This document shows, piece after piece, positions 57,679 through 64,000 of a stretch of DNA of 64,000 bases. Below the pieces are notes generated by a model. It was not told where the DNA came from. It did no database searches and was given only the letters and a program-made list of their open reading frames with translations. The translations under genes and the position numbers were made by a program. Position 1 is the stretch's first letter. Each line of letters opens with the position of its first letter. This DNA is from Corynebacterium sp. HMSC04H06 (GTDB lineage: Bacteria > Actinomycetota > Actinomycetes > Mycobacteriales > Mycobacteriaceae). The stretch covers positions 1 to 64,000 of the forward strand of contig NZ_KV823444.1 in the NCBI RefSeq assembly GCF_001815935.1, read 5' to 3'.

Positions 57679-58782
57679 TTAAGAGTTCGTGGTGGTCAGG
57701 TACTGGCGCAGGACGCCGGCGACCTCGGTTATCTGGTCGACCGGGCACTGCTCGTCCGGCTTGTGTGCGAAGCCGGGATCCCCGCAGCCGAAGTTCACGG
57801 CCGGGGTGCCCATCTCGGAGAAGCGGGCCACGTCGGTCCAGCCGTACTTGGCGCGGACCTGGCCGCCGACGGCATCGATAAGCGCGGCGGCCGCGGGCTG
57901 GCCCAGGCCGGGCAGCGCGGGCCCGGCGACGTCATCGACCTCGATGTCGATGTTCTCGTGCTCGCCGAGGACCTCGCGCAGGTGGGCCATGGCCTCCTCG
58001 GAGCTGCGATCGGGCGCGAAGCGATAGTTGACGAACAGCCAGGCCTCGTCCGGAATGGTGTTGGTCGCCACGCCGGCCTCCAAGTGCACGATGTTGATGC
58101 CTTCCTTATAGACGCAGCCGTCGATTTCGACGTCGCGGGGCTGGTAGGCGGCGATGTTATTGATGACCGGGGCCAGGGTGTGGGCGGCATTGGAGCCGAG
58201 CCAGGCGCGGGCCGAGTGCGCGCGGGTACCGCGGGCGGTGACCCGCAGGCGGATGCTGCCCTGGCAGCCGGCCTCGATCATCCCGCCGGAGGGCTCGCCC
58301 AGCAGCGCCAAGTCCCCGGCCAGCCACTCCGGGTTGTCGCGCTGGATGTGGCCCAGCCCGTTGTACTCGGTGGCGACCTCCTCGCCCTCGTAGGCGATGA
58401 GGGTGAGATCGTGGCCCAAGGAGGCATCGTTAGCCAGGGTCGCGAAAGCGTTCAGGTAAACGGCCAGGCCGGACTTCATGTCGACCGTGCCGCAGCCGAA
58501 CATCGTCTCGCCTTCCATATGGTGCGGCACGTTGTCGGCCAGCGGGACCGTGTCCACGTGCCCGGCCAGCACGACGCGGGAGTCCAGCCCGCGGTGGGTG
58601 CGGGCGCAGACGGTGTTGCCGAAGCGGGCCACCTCCACCTCCTCAATTGTCCGGAGGGCGGCCTCAATCGCGTCGGCGATGGCCTCCTCGTGGTGGGAGG
58701 GGCTGGGGATGTCCACCAGCTGCTTGGTCAGCTCGATCGGACAAGTCAGCAGATCTAGAGAATTCGGCTTCGGGGTACTCAC
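57679..58782 (-). CDS. dapE: Succinyl-diaminopimelate desuccinylase
   Basis: A zinc peptidase-family enzyme of the DAP/lysine pathway, releasing succinate from N-succinyl-LL-DAP. It is 367 aa, with metal ligands in VLAGHVDTVPLADN (near residue 72), GTVDMKSGLAVYL (near 97) and YEGEEVATEYNG (near 130), and a lid domain (about 175-285). A TAGCAT box lies 8 nt before the GTG, so a leaderless start is possible. It is divergent from the permease gene. Confidence 0.95.
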   Translation of the reverse strand: MSTPKPNSLDLLTCPIELTKQLVDIPSPSHHEEAIADAIEAALRTIEEVEVARFGNTVCARTHRGLDSRVVLAGHVDTVPLADNVPHHMEGETMFGCGTVDMKSGLAVYLNAFATLANDASLGHDLTLIAYEGEEVATEYNGLGHIQRDNPEWLAGDLALLGEPSGGMIEAGCQGSIRLRVTARGTRAHSARAWLGSNAAHTLAPVINNIAAYQPRDVEIDGCVYKEGINIVHLEAGVATNTIPDEAWLFVNYRFAPDRSSEEAMAHLREVLGEHENIDIEVDDVAGPALPGLGQPAAAALIDAVGGQVRAKYGWTDVARFSEMGTPAVNFGCGDPGFAHKPDEQCPVDQITEVAGVLRQYLTTTNS

Positions 58783-58911
58783 AACCGGCCATGCTACCGC
58801 TTAAGGCGGGGGTGGCGGGCGTGACCTTGGTGACGAACGTGTAAACTCCCAGCAAACACTCGCTGTATTGCAGCGGGATCGACATATCGCATATCTGGGT
58901 TGGAGAATTCA

Positions 58912-60282
58912 ATGGCAACGGAGAAACCTCATCGGCTGAAAACCCGCCACCTGACTATGATGGGCCTGGGCTCTGCCATCGGCGCCGGACTGTTTCTGGG
59001 CGTGGGCGTGGGCATCCACATCGCCGGCACGTCTATTCTCATTGCCTATGCCATCGCGGGCGCCTTGATCGCCCTGATCATGCGAATGCTGGGGGAAATG
59101 GCCTCCGCCCGCCCGTCGCTGGGTTCCTTTTCGACCTACGCCGGCCAGGCCTTCGGCAACTGGGCGCGGTTTACCTGCGGCTGGCTGTACTGGTTCATGC
59201 TGGTGATGGTCATGGGCGCCGAGATCACCGGCGCAGCAGCCATCATCGGCGGCTGGTTCGGCGTCGAGCCGTGGATCCCGGCCCTCATCGCCGTGCTGAT
59301 TTTCGCCGTAATCAACTTCGCCTCCGTGCGCGGCTTCGGCGAGTTCGAATTCTGGTTCGCCGTCATCAAGGTCGCGGTGATCGTCGCCTTCCTCGTGCTC
59401 GGTGTGCTGATGGTTACCGGCCTGTGGCCGGGTACTACCTTCGTCGCCACGGAGAACTTCACCGATAACTTCCTGCCCAACGGCATCCCCGGCTTCGCCG
59501 CCGGCCTGCTGGCGGTCGCCTTCGCCTTCGGCGGCATCGAGCTGGTGACCATCGCCGCCGCGGAGTCCGAGGATCCCGCGCACAACGTCTCCACCGCCGT
59601 GCGCGCCATCATCTTCCGCATTATCGTTTTCTACCTGGGCTCGGTCGCCGTCATCGCGCTACTGCTGCCCTTCGATCTGATCCAGGACGCTGACGACGCC
59701 TCCCAGTCCCCCTTCGCCCTCGTGATGGGCACGGCCAACCTGCCGGCCGTGGCCGGCTTCATGGAGCTGGTCATCGTCGTGGCGCTGCTGTCGGCGTTCA
59801 ACGCCCAGATTTATGCGACCTCCCGCCTGGTCTTCGACATGGCCCGCGACGGCAACGCCCACCACGCCTTCCTGTTCACCAACGCCCAGGGCTCGCCGCG
59901 CAACGCCGTCGTGCTGTCCATGATTTTCGCCTTCGCCTCCGTCGGCCTGCAGTACTGGAACCCGCCGGGGCTGCTGACCTTCCTGTTCAACGCCGTGGGC
60001 GGGTGCCTGCTAGTCATTTGGATCCTGGTGGTCTGCTCCTACCTGAAGCTGCACCCGGAGATGAAGGCCAACGGCGAGCTGACCCAGTTGCGCACGCCCG
60101 GCTTCCCGTACGTGCCGTGGATCGTGCTGGCCGCCTTGGGCGCGCTGATTGTGCTGATGCTCTTCGACCCGGCCGCCCGCGCCCAGATCGGCGCCGTCGT
60201 GGCGATGTCCGCCATCCTCATCGTGCTGTCCTTCGCGCTGCCGACCGGCGCGCGCAGCCAGGTGGGGCGCAACAAACGCTAA
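58912..60282 (+). CDS. Amino-acid permease (APC, AroP/AnsP-like)
   Basis: A 456-aa permease with 12 helices. The start of the APC consensus is HLTMMGLGSAIGAGLFLGVG (residues 12-31), followed by the helix with EFEFWFAVIKVAVIV and AFAFGGIELVTIAAAES (near 205). It probably imports amino acids, possibly aromatic ones. ATG at 58912 with GGAG upstream; an in-frame TTG lies further up. It is paralogous to the permease at 61396, and both flank dapD. Confidence 0.9.
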   Translation: MATEKPHRLKTRHLTMMGLGSAIGAGLFLGVGVGIHIAGTSILIAYAIAGALIALIMRMLGEMASARPSLGSFSTYAGQAFGNWARFTCGWLYWFMLVMVMGAEITGAAAIIGGWFGVEPWIPALIAVLIFAVINFASVRGFGEFEFWFAVIKVAVIVAFLVLGVLMVTGLWPGTTFVATENFTDNFLPNGIPGFAAGLLAVAFAFGGIELVTIAAAESEDPAHNVSTAVRAIIFRIIVFYLGSVAVIALLLPFDLIQDADDASQSPFALVMGTANLPAVAGFMELVIVVALLSAFNAQIYATSRLVFDMARDGNAHHAFLFTNAQGSPRNAVVLSMIFAFASVGLQYWNPPGLLTFLFNAVGGCLLVIWILVVCSYLKLHPEMKANGELTQLRTPGFPYVPWIVLAALGALIVLMLFDPAARAQIGAVVAMSAILIVLSFALPTGARSQVGRNKR

Positions 60283-60365
60283 TTAGCTAAACTGGCTCAA
60301 CGTGCGTCTAAACAACTGAATACGTGGCATACTCCCATCGATTTTTCACGAGGCATTTTCACACT

Positions 60366-61337
60366 ATGACTTCAGCATCCGCCCGCGGACTCGCGACCAT
60401 CACCCACGACGGCACGGTCTTGGACGTCTGGTTCCCGGCCGTCCACACCGACCAGCCGGTGGAGCAGTCCGGCACCACCCAGCTGGATGAGGTCCCCCAG
60501 CAGTTCGCTGAGCTGGTAGGCCCCGACGAGGAGCGCGGCGTCGCCCGCGTGGCGGTGGCCACCGGCATCGCCTCCCTTGACGATGCCCCCATCGACACCT
60601 ACGACGCTTACCTGCGCCTGCACCTGCTGTCCCACCGCGTGGTCCGCCCGCACGAGCTGAACATGGACGGCATCTTCGGCCACCTTGCCAACGTCGTGTG
60701 GACCAACTACGGCCCCTGCGCCGTCTCCGACTTCCAGATGGTGCGCGGCCGCCTGGCCTCCCGCGGCCCGGTCACCGTGTACTCCGTGGACAAGTTCCCC
60801 CGCATGGTCGACTACGTCATCCCCTCCGGCGTGCGCATTGGCGATGCTGACCGCGTCCGGTTGGGTGCCCACCTGGCGGAGGGCACCACCGTCATGCACG
60901 AGGGCTTCGTCAACTTCAACGCCGGCACCCTGGGTGCGTCCATGGTCGAGGGCCGCATTTCCGCCGGCGTGCTGGTCGGCGACGGCTCCGACATCGGCGG
61001 CGGCGCCTCCATCATGGGCACGCTGTCCGGCGGCGGCAAGGAGGTCATTTCCTTGGGCGAGCGCTGCCTGCTCGGCGCCAATTCCGGCGTCGGCATCTCG
61101 CTAGGCGACGACTGCGTGGTCGAGGCCGGTCTTTATGTCACCGCGGGCACCCGCGTGACCGTCTACGGCAAGGTGGCCGAGGCCGCCGGCGTCGAGCCGG
61201 GCGAGCAGGTCAAGGCCGCGCAGCTGTCGGGAGCTTCCGGTGTGCTGCTGCGCCGCCACTCCGTGACCGGAGCGGTGGAAGCCACCGAGTGGAAGGCCGC
61301 GGCCGTGGCCCTCAACTCCGACCTCCACAAGAATTAA
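60366..61337 (+). CDS. dapD: 2,3,4,5-tetrahydropyridine-2,6-dicarboxylate N-succinyltransferase
   Basis: Succinylates tetrahydrodipicolinate, the step before DapC and DapE in lysine/DAP synthesis. It is 323 aa. It has an N-terminal domain, then a left-handed beta-helix of hexapeptide repeats ([64 protein letters not shown]; roughly residues 155-270). ATG at 60366. It ends in a perfect UUCG-type terminator. It lies on the other side of the permease from dapE. Confidence 0.96.
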   Translation: MTSASARGLATITHDGTVLDVWFPAVHTDQPVEQSGTTQLDEVPQQFAELVGPDEERGVARVAVATGIASLDDAPIDTYDAYLRLHLLSHRVVRPHELNMDGIFGHLANVVWTNYGPCAVSDFQMVRGRLASRGPVTVYSVDKFPRMVDYVIPSGVRIGDADRVRLGAHLAEGTTVMHEGFVNFNAGTLGASMVEGRISAGVLVGDGSDIGGGASIMGTLSGGGKEVISLGERCLLGANSGVGISLGDDCVVEAGLYVTAGTRVTVYGKVAEAAGVEPGEQVKAAQLSGASGVLLRRHSVTGAVEATEWKAAAVALNSDLHKN

Positions 61338-61350
61338 AAAGCGGCACTGC

Positions 61351-61373
61351 GGACCCCTTCGGGGGTCCTTTTT
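61351..61373 (+). terminator. Terminator of dapD
   Basis: A perfect GGACCCC-TTCG-GGGGTCC hairpin (61351-61368) is followed by TTTTT. Confidence 0.96.
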
Positions 61374-61395
61374 ATGCGCACCTTACACTTTAAGT

Positions 61396-62793
61396 GTGTC
61401 TACTGCTGAACCTACTCCCGCCGCTACCCTCGGCCACGGCCTGAAGGTCCGCCACCTGACCATGATGGGGCTGGGCTCCACCATCGGGGCCGGACTCTTC
61501 CTGGGCACCGGCGTGGCCATCGCCGCCGCCGGCCCGGCGGTGCTCGTCGCCTATATCATCGCCGGCACGCTGGCCATCCTCGTGATGCAGATGCTCGGCG
61601 AGATGGGCACCGTCATCCCCGCCTCCGGCTCGTTTTCCGAGTACGCCGAGCACGGCATCGGACGCTGGGCAGGCTTCACGCAGGGTTGGATCTACTGGCT
61701 GGCCACCGTGGCGGTGCTGGGCGCCGAAATTACCGGCGCCGCCGCCTTCATTGGCGCGTGGCTGGCCCTGCCGCCGTGGATTCCCGCGGCCGTGTGCGTG
61801 GCCATCTTCGGCGTGATTAACCTTCTGCACGTGCGCTCCTTCGGCGAGTTCGAGTACTGGTTCGCCGCCATCAAGGTCGTCGTCATCGTCGCCTTCCTGC
61901 TGCTGGGCTTGGCGCTTATCTTCGGCCTGCTGCCCGGCCACACCTTCGTGGGCACCGAGATCTTCTTGGGCGACGGCTTCATGCCCAACGGCCTGTCCGG
62001 CGTGGCCACTGGCCTGCTGGCGGTCGCCTTCGCCTTCGGCGGCATCGAGGTCGTAGCCATCGCCTCCGCCGAGTCGGAGGACCCGAAGCGTTCCCTGGTC
62101 AATGCCGTGCGCTCGACCATCCTGCGGATCTCGGTCTTCTACCTGGGTTCCGTACTGGTGATTACCTTCCTGCTGCCCTACTCCTCGCTGGGCGATTCCG
62201 ACACCGCCGCCGCCTCGCCTTTTACCCGCGTGCTCGAACACGCCGGCATCCCGTTTGCGGCCGGCCTCATGGAGGTCATCATCGTGCTGGCGCTGCTGTC
62301 GGCCTTCAACGCGCAAATCTACGCTTCCTCCCGCATGATGCACTCCCTGGCCACCCGCCGCGAGGCCCCGCGTATCTTCGCCCACACCAACACCCACGGC
62401 GTACCGCTGCCGGCCATCGGGCTGTCCGTGGCGCTAGCCGCCGTCATGGTTGTGCTCAACTACGCCGATACCGGCTGGCTGCTGACCTTCATGCTCAACT
62501 CCGCGGGCGCGTCCCTGCTTATCGTGTGGACCTTCATCGCGGTGGCGCAGCTACGCCTGCGCCGCCAGCTCGAGGCCCGCTACGAGCTGCCCATCCGCAT
62601 GTGGGCCTACCCCTACCTGACGTGGCTGACGCTGATTGCGCTGGCCGGTATCGCCGTGCTCATGCTCAGCGATGCCTCCTCCCGCATCCAGCTCGCCTCC
62701 GCCGGCGCCATGTTCGCGGTGCTAGCCGTCGCTGGCTTCCTCAACTCGAAGGTCCGCGGCATCTCCCCGACCTCGACGTTGGACCCGCCGTAG
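61396..62793 (+). CDS. Amino-acid permease (APC, second paralogue)
   Basis: A 465-aa paralogue of the upstream permease, sharing HLTMMGLGSTIGAGLFLGTG, AFAFGGIEVVAIASAESEDP and the helix arrangement of 12 segments. A leaderless start is indicated: TACACT (61384-61389) lies 6 nt before GTG 61396. It may import a different amino acid or have different regulation from its sister. A terminator follows at 62809. Confidence 0.9.
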   Translation: MSTAEPTPAATLGHGLKVRHLTMMGLGSTIGAGLFLGTGVAIAAAGPAVLVAYIIAGTLAILVMQMLGEMGTVIPASGSFSEYAEHGIGRWAGFTQGWIYWLATVAVLGAEITGAAAFIGAWLALPPWIPAAVCVAIFGVINLLHVRSFGEFEYWFAAIKVVVIVAFLLLGLALIFGLLPGHTFVGTEIFLGDGFMPNGLSGVATGLLAVAFAFGGIEVVAIASAESEDPKRSLVNAVRSTILRISVFYLGSVLVITFLLPYSSLGDSDTAAASPFTRVLEHAGIPFAAGLMEVIIVLALLSAFNAQIYASSRMMHSLATRREAPRIFAHTNTHGVPLPAIGLSVALAAVMVVLNYADTGWLLTFMLNSAGASLLIVWTFIAVAQLRLRRQLEARYELPIRMWAYPYLTWLTLIALAGIAVLMLSDASSRIQLASAGAMFAVLAVAGFLNSKVRGISPTSTLDPP

Positions 62794-62808
62794 CGGGTCA
62801 GCTGGCTG

Positions 62809-62840
62809 GGCGCTCACCGTACGGTGGGCGCCTTTTCTTT
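62809..62840 (+). terminator. Terminator of the second permease
   Basis: GGCGCTCACC-GTAC-GGTGGGCGCC (62809-62832, one G-T pair) is followed by TTTTCTTT. Confidence 0.92.
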
Positions 62841-63239
62841 TGCGCCGGCGTTTCTTCCACCTGTTCCATTAGCGACGACTCCATTGCATCCGAGGCCTCT
62901 TGCGCCGGATTCAATTGCTCCGGCGCCCCTTGCACCGGATTCAGTTCCGCCAGATTCGACTGCTCCGGCAAAAATGAACCCTTCGCGGTCACCGGCGGGG
63001 ATTTTCTGTGCGCGGGCCCCGCACCCGTGACCGCGAAGGGCGCATTGGGCGGTTTGAGCTCCTTCGTCGAAGCTCACCCCCGCGGCCTACCCGCTGGGTA
63101 GCAATGTCACCACCTAGGATGGTCACATTACAGGTCGCGCCCGCCAGAAACCGGCGTGGGCGAACTATTTTTGCCGTTTTCCGGCCTTTTCTGCCCTCTC
63201 CCCTAGCAATGACTCTGCTCGCTGCCTAGCTTTAGGTAC
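62841..63239. other. Gene-poor region with degenerate repeats and a nested stem-loop
   Basis: About 400 nt without a convincing gene. From 62865 to 62970 a GC-biased segment repeats the phrase CCGGATTC...TGCTCCGGC with variation. A 14-bp perfect inverted repeat (CCCTTCGCGGTCAC, 62979-62992, with GTGACCGCGAAGGG, 63027-63040) surrounds an inner GCGGGG...CCCCGC stem. Another possible hairpin lies at 63138-63160, followed by CTATTTTTG. Promoter-like TAGCTT (63227-63232) belongs to the next gene. Confidence 0.5.
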
Positions 63240-64000
63240 ATGGCGATGTGGACGACTGCGCGGCTGCGGGAGGAGGGCATCGGCAAGCGGCGGATCCGAA
63301 CGCTGCTGGCCGAGGGCCGACTTTTTCGCATCCACCGCGGGGTCTACACGGACCAGCAGCCGAACGCTCGCGAGGTCGCGGCGTGCCTGCTCGCGGCGTA
63401 TCCGCGCGCGGTGCTGGCCGGGCGCAGCGCCATCGAGGTGCATTGCGGGCTGCCGCTGACCTTCCCGTTGACACTGGAGGGACCGCGGACCATCGTGGGC
63501 GAGAATTTCCGCGTCGTGCATTCGCGGATGCGCTCGGCGGAGGTGGTTGACGGGTTGCGGGTGGTGGAGCCGCTGTGGGCTGCGCGGCGCTGCCCGGAAC
63601 GCAGCCACCCGATGCTGGAAGCGCACTACCACGGCAAAACCGGGCGGGCCCAGCTGGCTAAGGACAGGCGCCGGATGGGGCGGATACCGAGGGGCTTGCG
63701 GGGGTGCCTGCGCGAGTGCGCTATCGGCACGGATTCGATCCGCGAGCGAGAACTCGCGCGCGAGCTGCGCAAGCAGGGAATTTACCCGATCCATAATTCG
63801 GTCGTGTCCGGCTACCGCTTCGACCTGGAGCTGCGGCGGTGGAAGATTCTCATCGAGGTCGACGGGTATACTTACCATAACCAGCACCGCAACTTTATCC
63901 TCGACCGCATGAAGTCCAACGCAGGCCAGAACCACGGGTACCTGGTGCTGAGGTTTACCGGCGACTGCATTCGCTTCAACCTCCCCAGCGTGATCAACCA
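63240..64000 (+). CDS. DUF559/AbiEi-like endonuclease-fold protein (partial)
   Basis: A protein of at least 253 aa cut by the window end. The N-terminal winged-helix part (TTARLREEGIGKRRIRTLLAEGRLFRIHRGVYTD) resembles AbiEi-type domains. The C-terminal part (SVVSGYRFDLELRRWKILIEVDGYTYHN, then LVLRFTGDCI) is a DUF559/Vsr-like nuclease fold with the conserved D...E.D arrangement. Such proteins are common in actinobacteria. TAGCTT 7 nt before the ATG suggests a leaderless start. Confidence 0.82.
   Translation, partial: MAMWTTARLREEGIGKRRIRTLLAEGRLFRIHRGVYTDQQPNAREVAACLLAAYPRAVLAGRSAIEVHCGLPLTFPLTLEGPRTIVGENFRVVHSRMRSAEVVDGLRVVEPLWAARRCPERSHPMLEAHYHGKTGRAQLAKDRRRMGRIPRGLRGCLRECAIGTDSIRERELARELRKQGIYPIHNSVVSGYRFDLELRRWKILIEVDGYTYHNQHRNFILDRMKSNAGQNHGYLVLRFTGDCIRFNLPSVIN

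Noticed and set aside
61396..62793. Permease pair as ends of a transposable segment
   Set aside because: The paralogues are direct and diverged, without terminal repeats or transposase.
62865..62970. CRISPR-like repeat array
   Set aside because: Two or three short, imperfect units without regular spacers and no cas genes.
62798..62992. Minus-strand 64-codon open frame (PEQ/NPAQ-type repeats)
   Set aside because: It begins inside an inverted-repeat arm, overlaps the permease terminator, and the opposite strand is equally open; there is no evidence for either being coding.
63165..63935. Minus-strand open frame of 256 codons near the right edge
   Set aside because: The plus strand codes for a recognisable DUF559-type protein in the same place, and the minus frame has shadow-type composition.

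Overview
The window is high-GC chromosomal DNA from a Corynebacterium, or a very close mycolate-forming actinobacterium. The genus call rests on the fused E2-E1 2-oxoglutarate dehydrogenase OdhA, the lysA-argS pair, and the sigE/cseE/tatB, glgC/glgA, gpgS/folP2-like, LOG, dapE and dapD block. That block corresponds gene for gene with the mycobacterial Rv1201c-Rv1248c region and its C. glutamicum counterpart. Many genes also start directly behind a TAnnnT -10 box, which suggests leaderless transcripts and is typical of corynebacteria. The species is not resolved. No insertion sequence, prophage, rRNA or CRISPR array was seen. There is one tRNA, tRNA-Arg(CCG).

Layout. 0-3 kb (minus): argS-lysA. 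3-8.3 kb (plus): an L-lactate permease followed by lutABC, a complete lactate import and oxidation module with elaborate palindromes upstream. 8.4-11.5 kb: a secreted tripeptidyl-aminopeptidase-like hydrolase, tRNA-Arg, a GNAT acetyltransferase and small proteins. 11.2-20.4 kb (minus): seven codirectional genes, namely SNF2 helicase, SWIM protein, SbcD-like nuclease, SbcC-like ATPase, two MarR paralogues and a 99-aa protein. 20.8-25.7 kb: PutP, a membrane protein, a secreted HNH nuclease and a DEAD-box RNA helicase. 25.8-34 kb: a histidine-utilisation cluster (hutI, hutU, hutH, IclR regulator, hutG) with a YjiH-type transporter.

34-40 kb is a looser accessory stretch: a decayed alcohol dehydrogenase, an MFS transporter, an orphan protein, a decayed small membrane protein, an acidic protein, a type-B carboxylesterase and an EcsC-like protein. 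40-62.8 kb is conserved core: odhA, a DUF222/HNH nuclease, an OpuAC-like lipoprotein, mrp, tatB, cseE, sigE, an O-methyltransferase, glgC/glgA, a frameshifted GH32-like gene, an RlmA-like methyltransferase, DUF3117, a DivIVA-domain protein, gpgS, folP2-like, LOG, dapE, an amino-acid permease, dapD and a second permease. The window ends inside a DUF559-type gene.

Metabolically, the region links uptake and breakdown of small nitrogen and carbon compounds (lactate, proline, histidine, amino acids) to the TCA cycle (OdhA), to glycogen and glucosylglycerate synthesis, and to the DAP/lysine branch (dapD, dapE, lysA). The points most worth following are: a 54-bp nested palindrome before lutABC whose 12-bp arm recurs upstream of putP; a converging pair of perfect DnaA-box sequences at 45.4 kb; a hairpin that contains the start codon of the RNA helicase; a nested repeat before hutU; three damaged genes; and an RlmA homologue lacking its zinc-binding cysteines.
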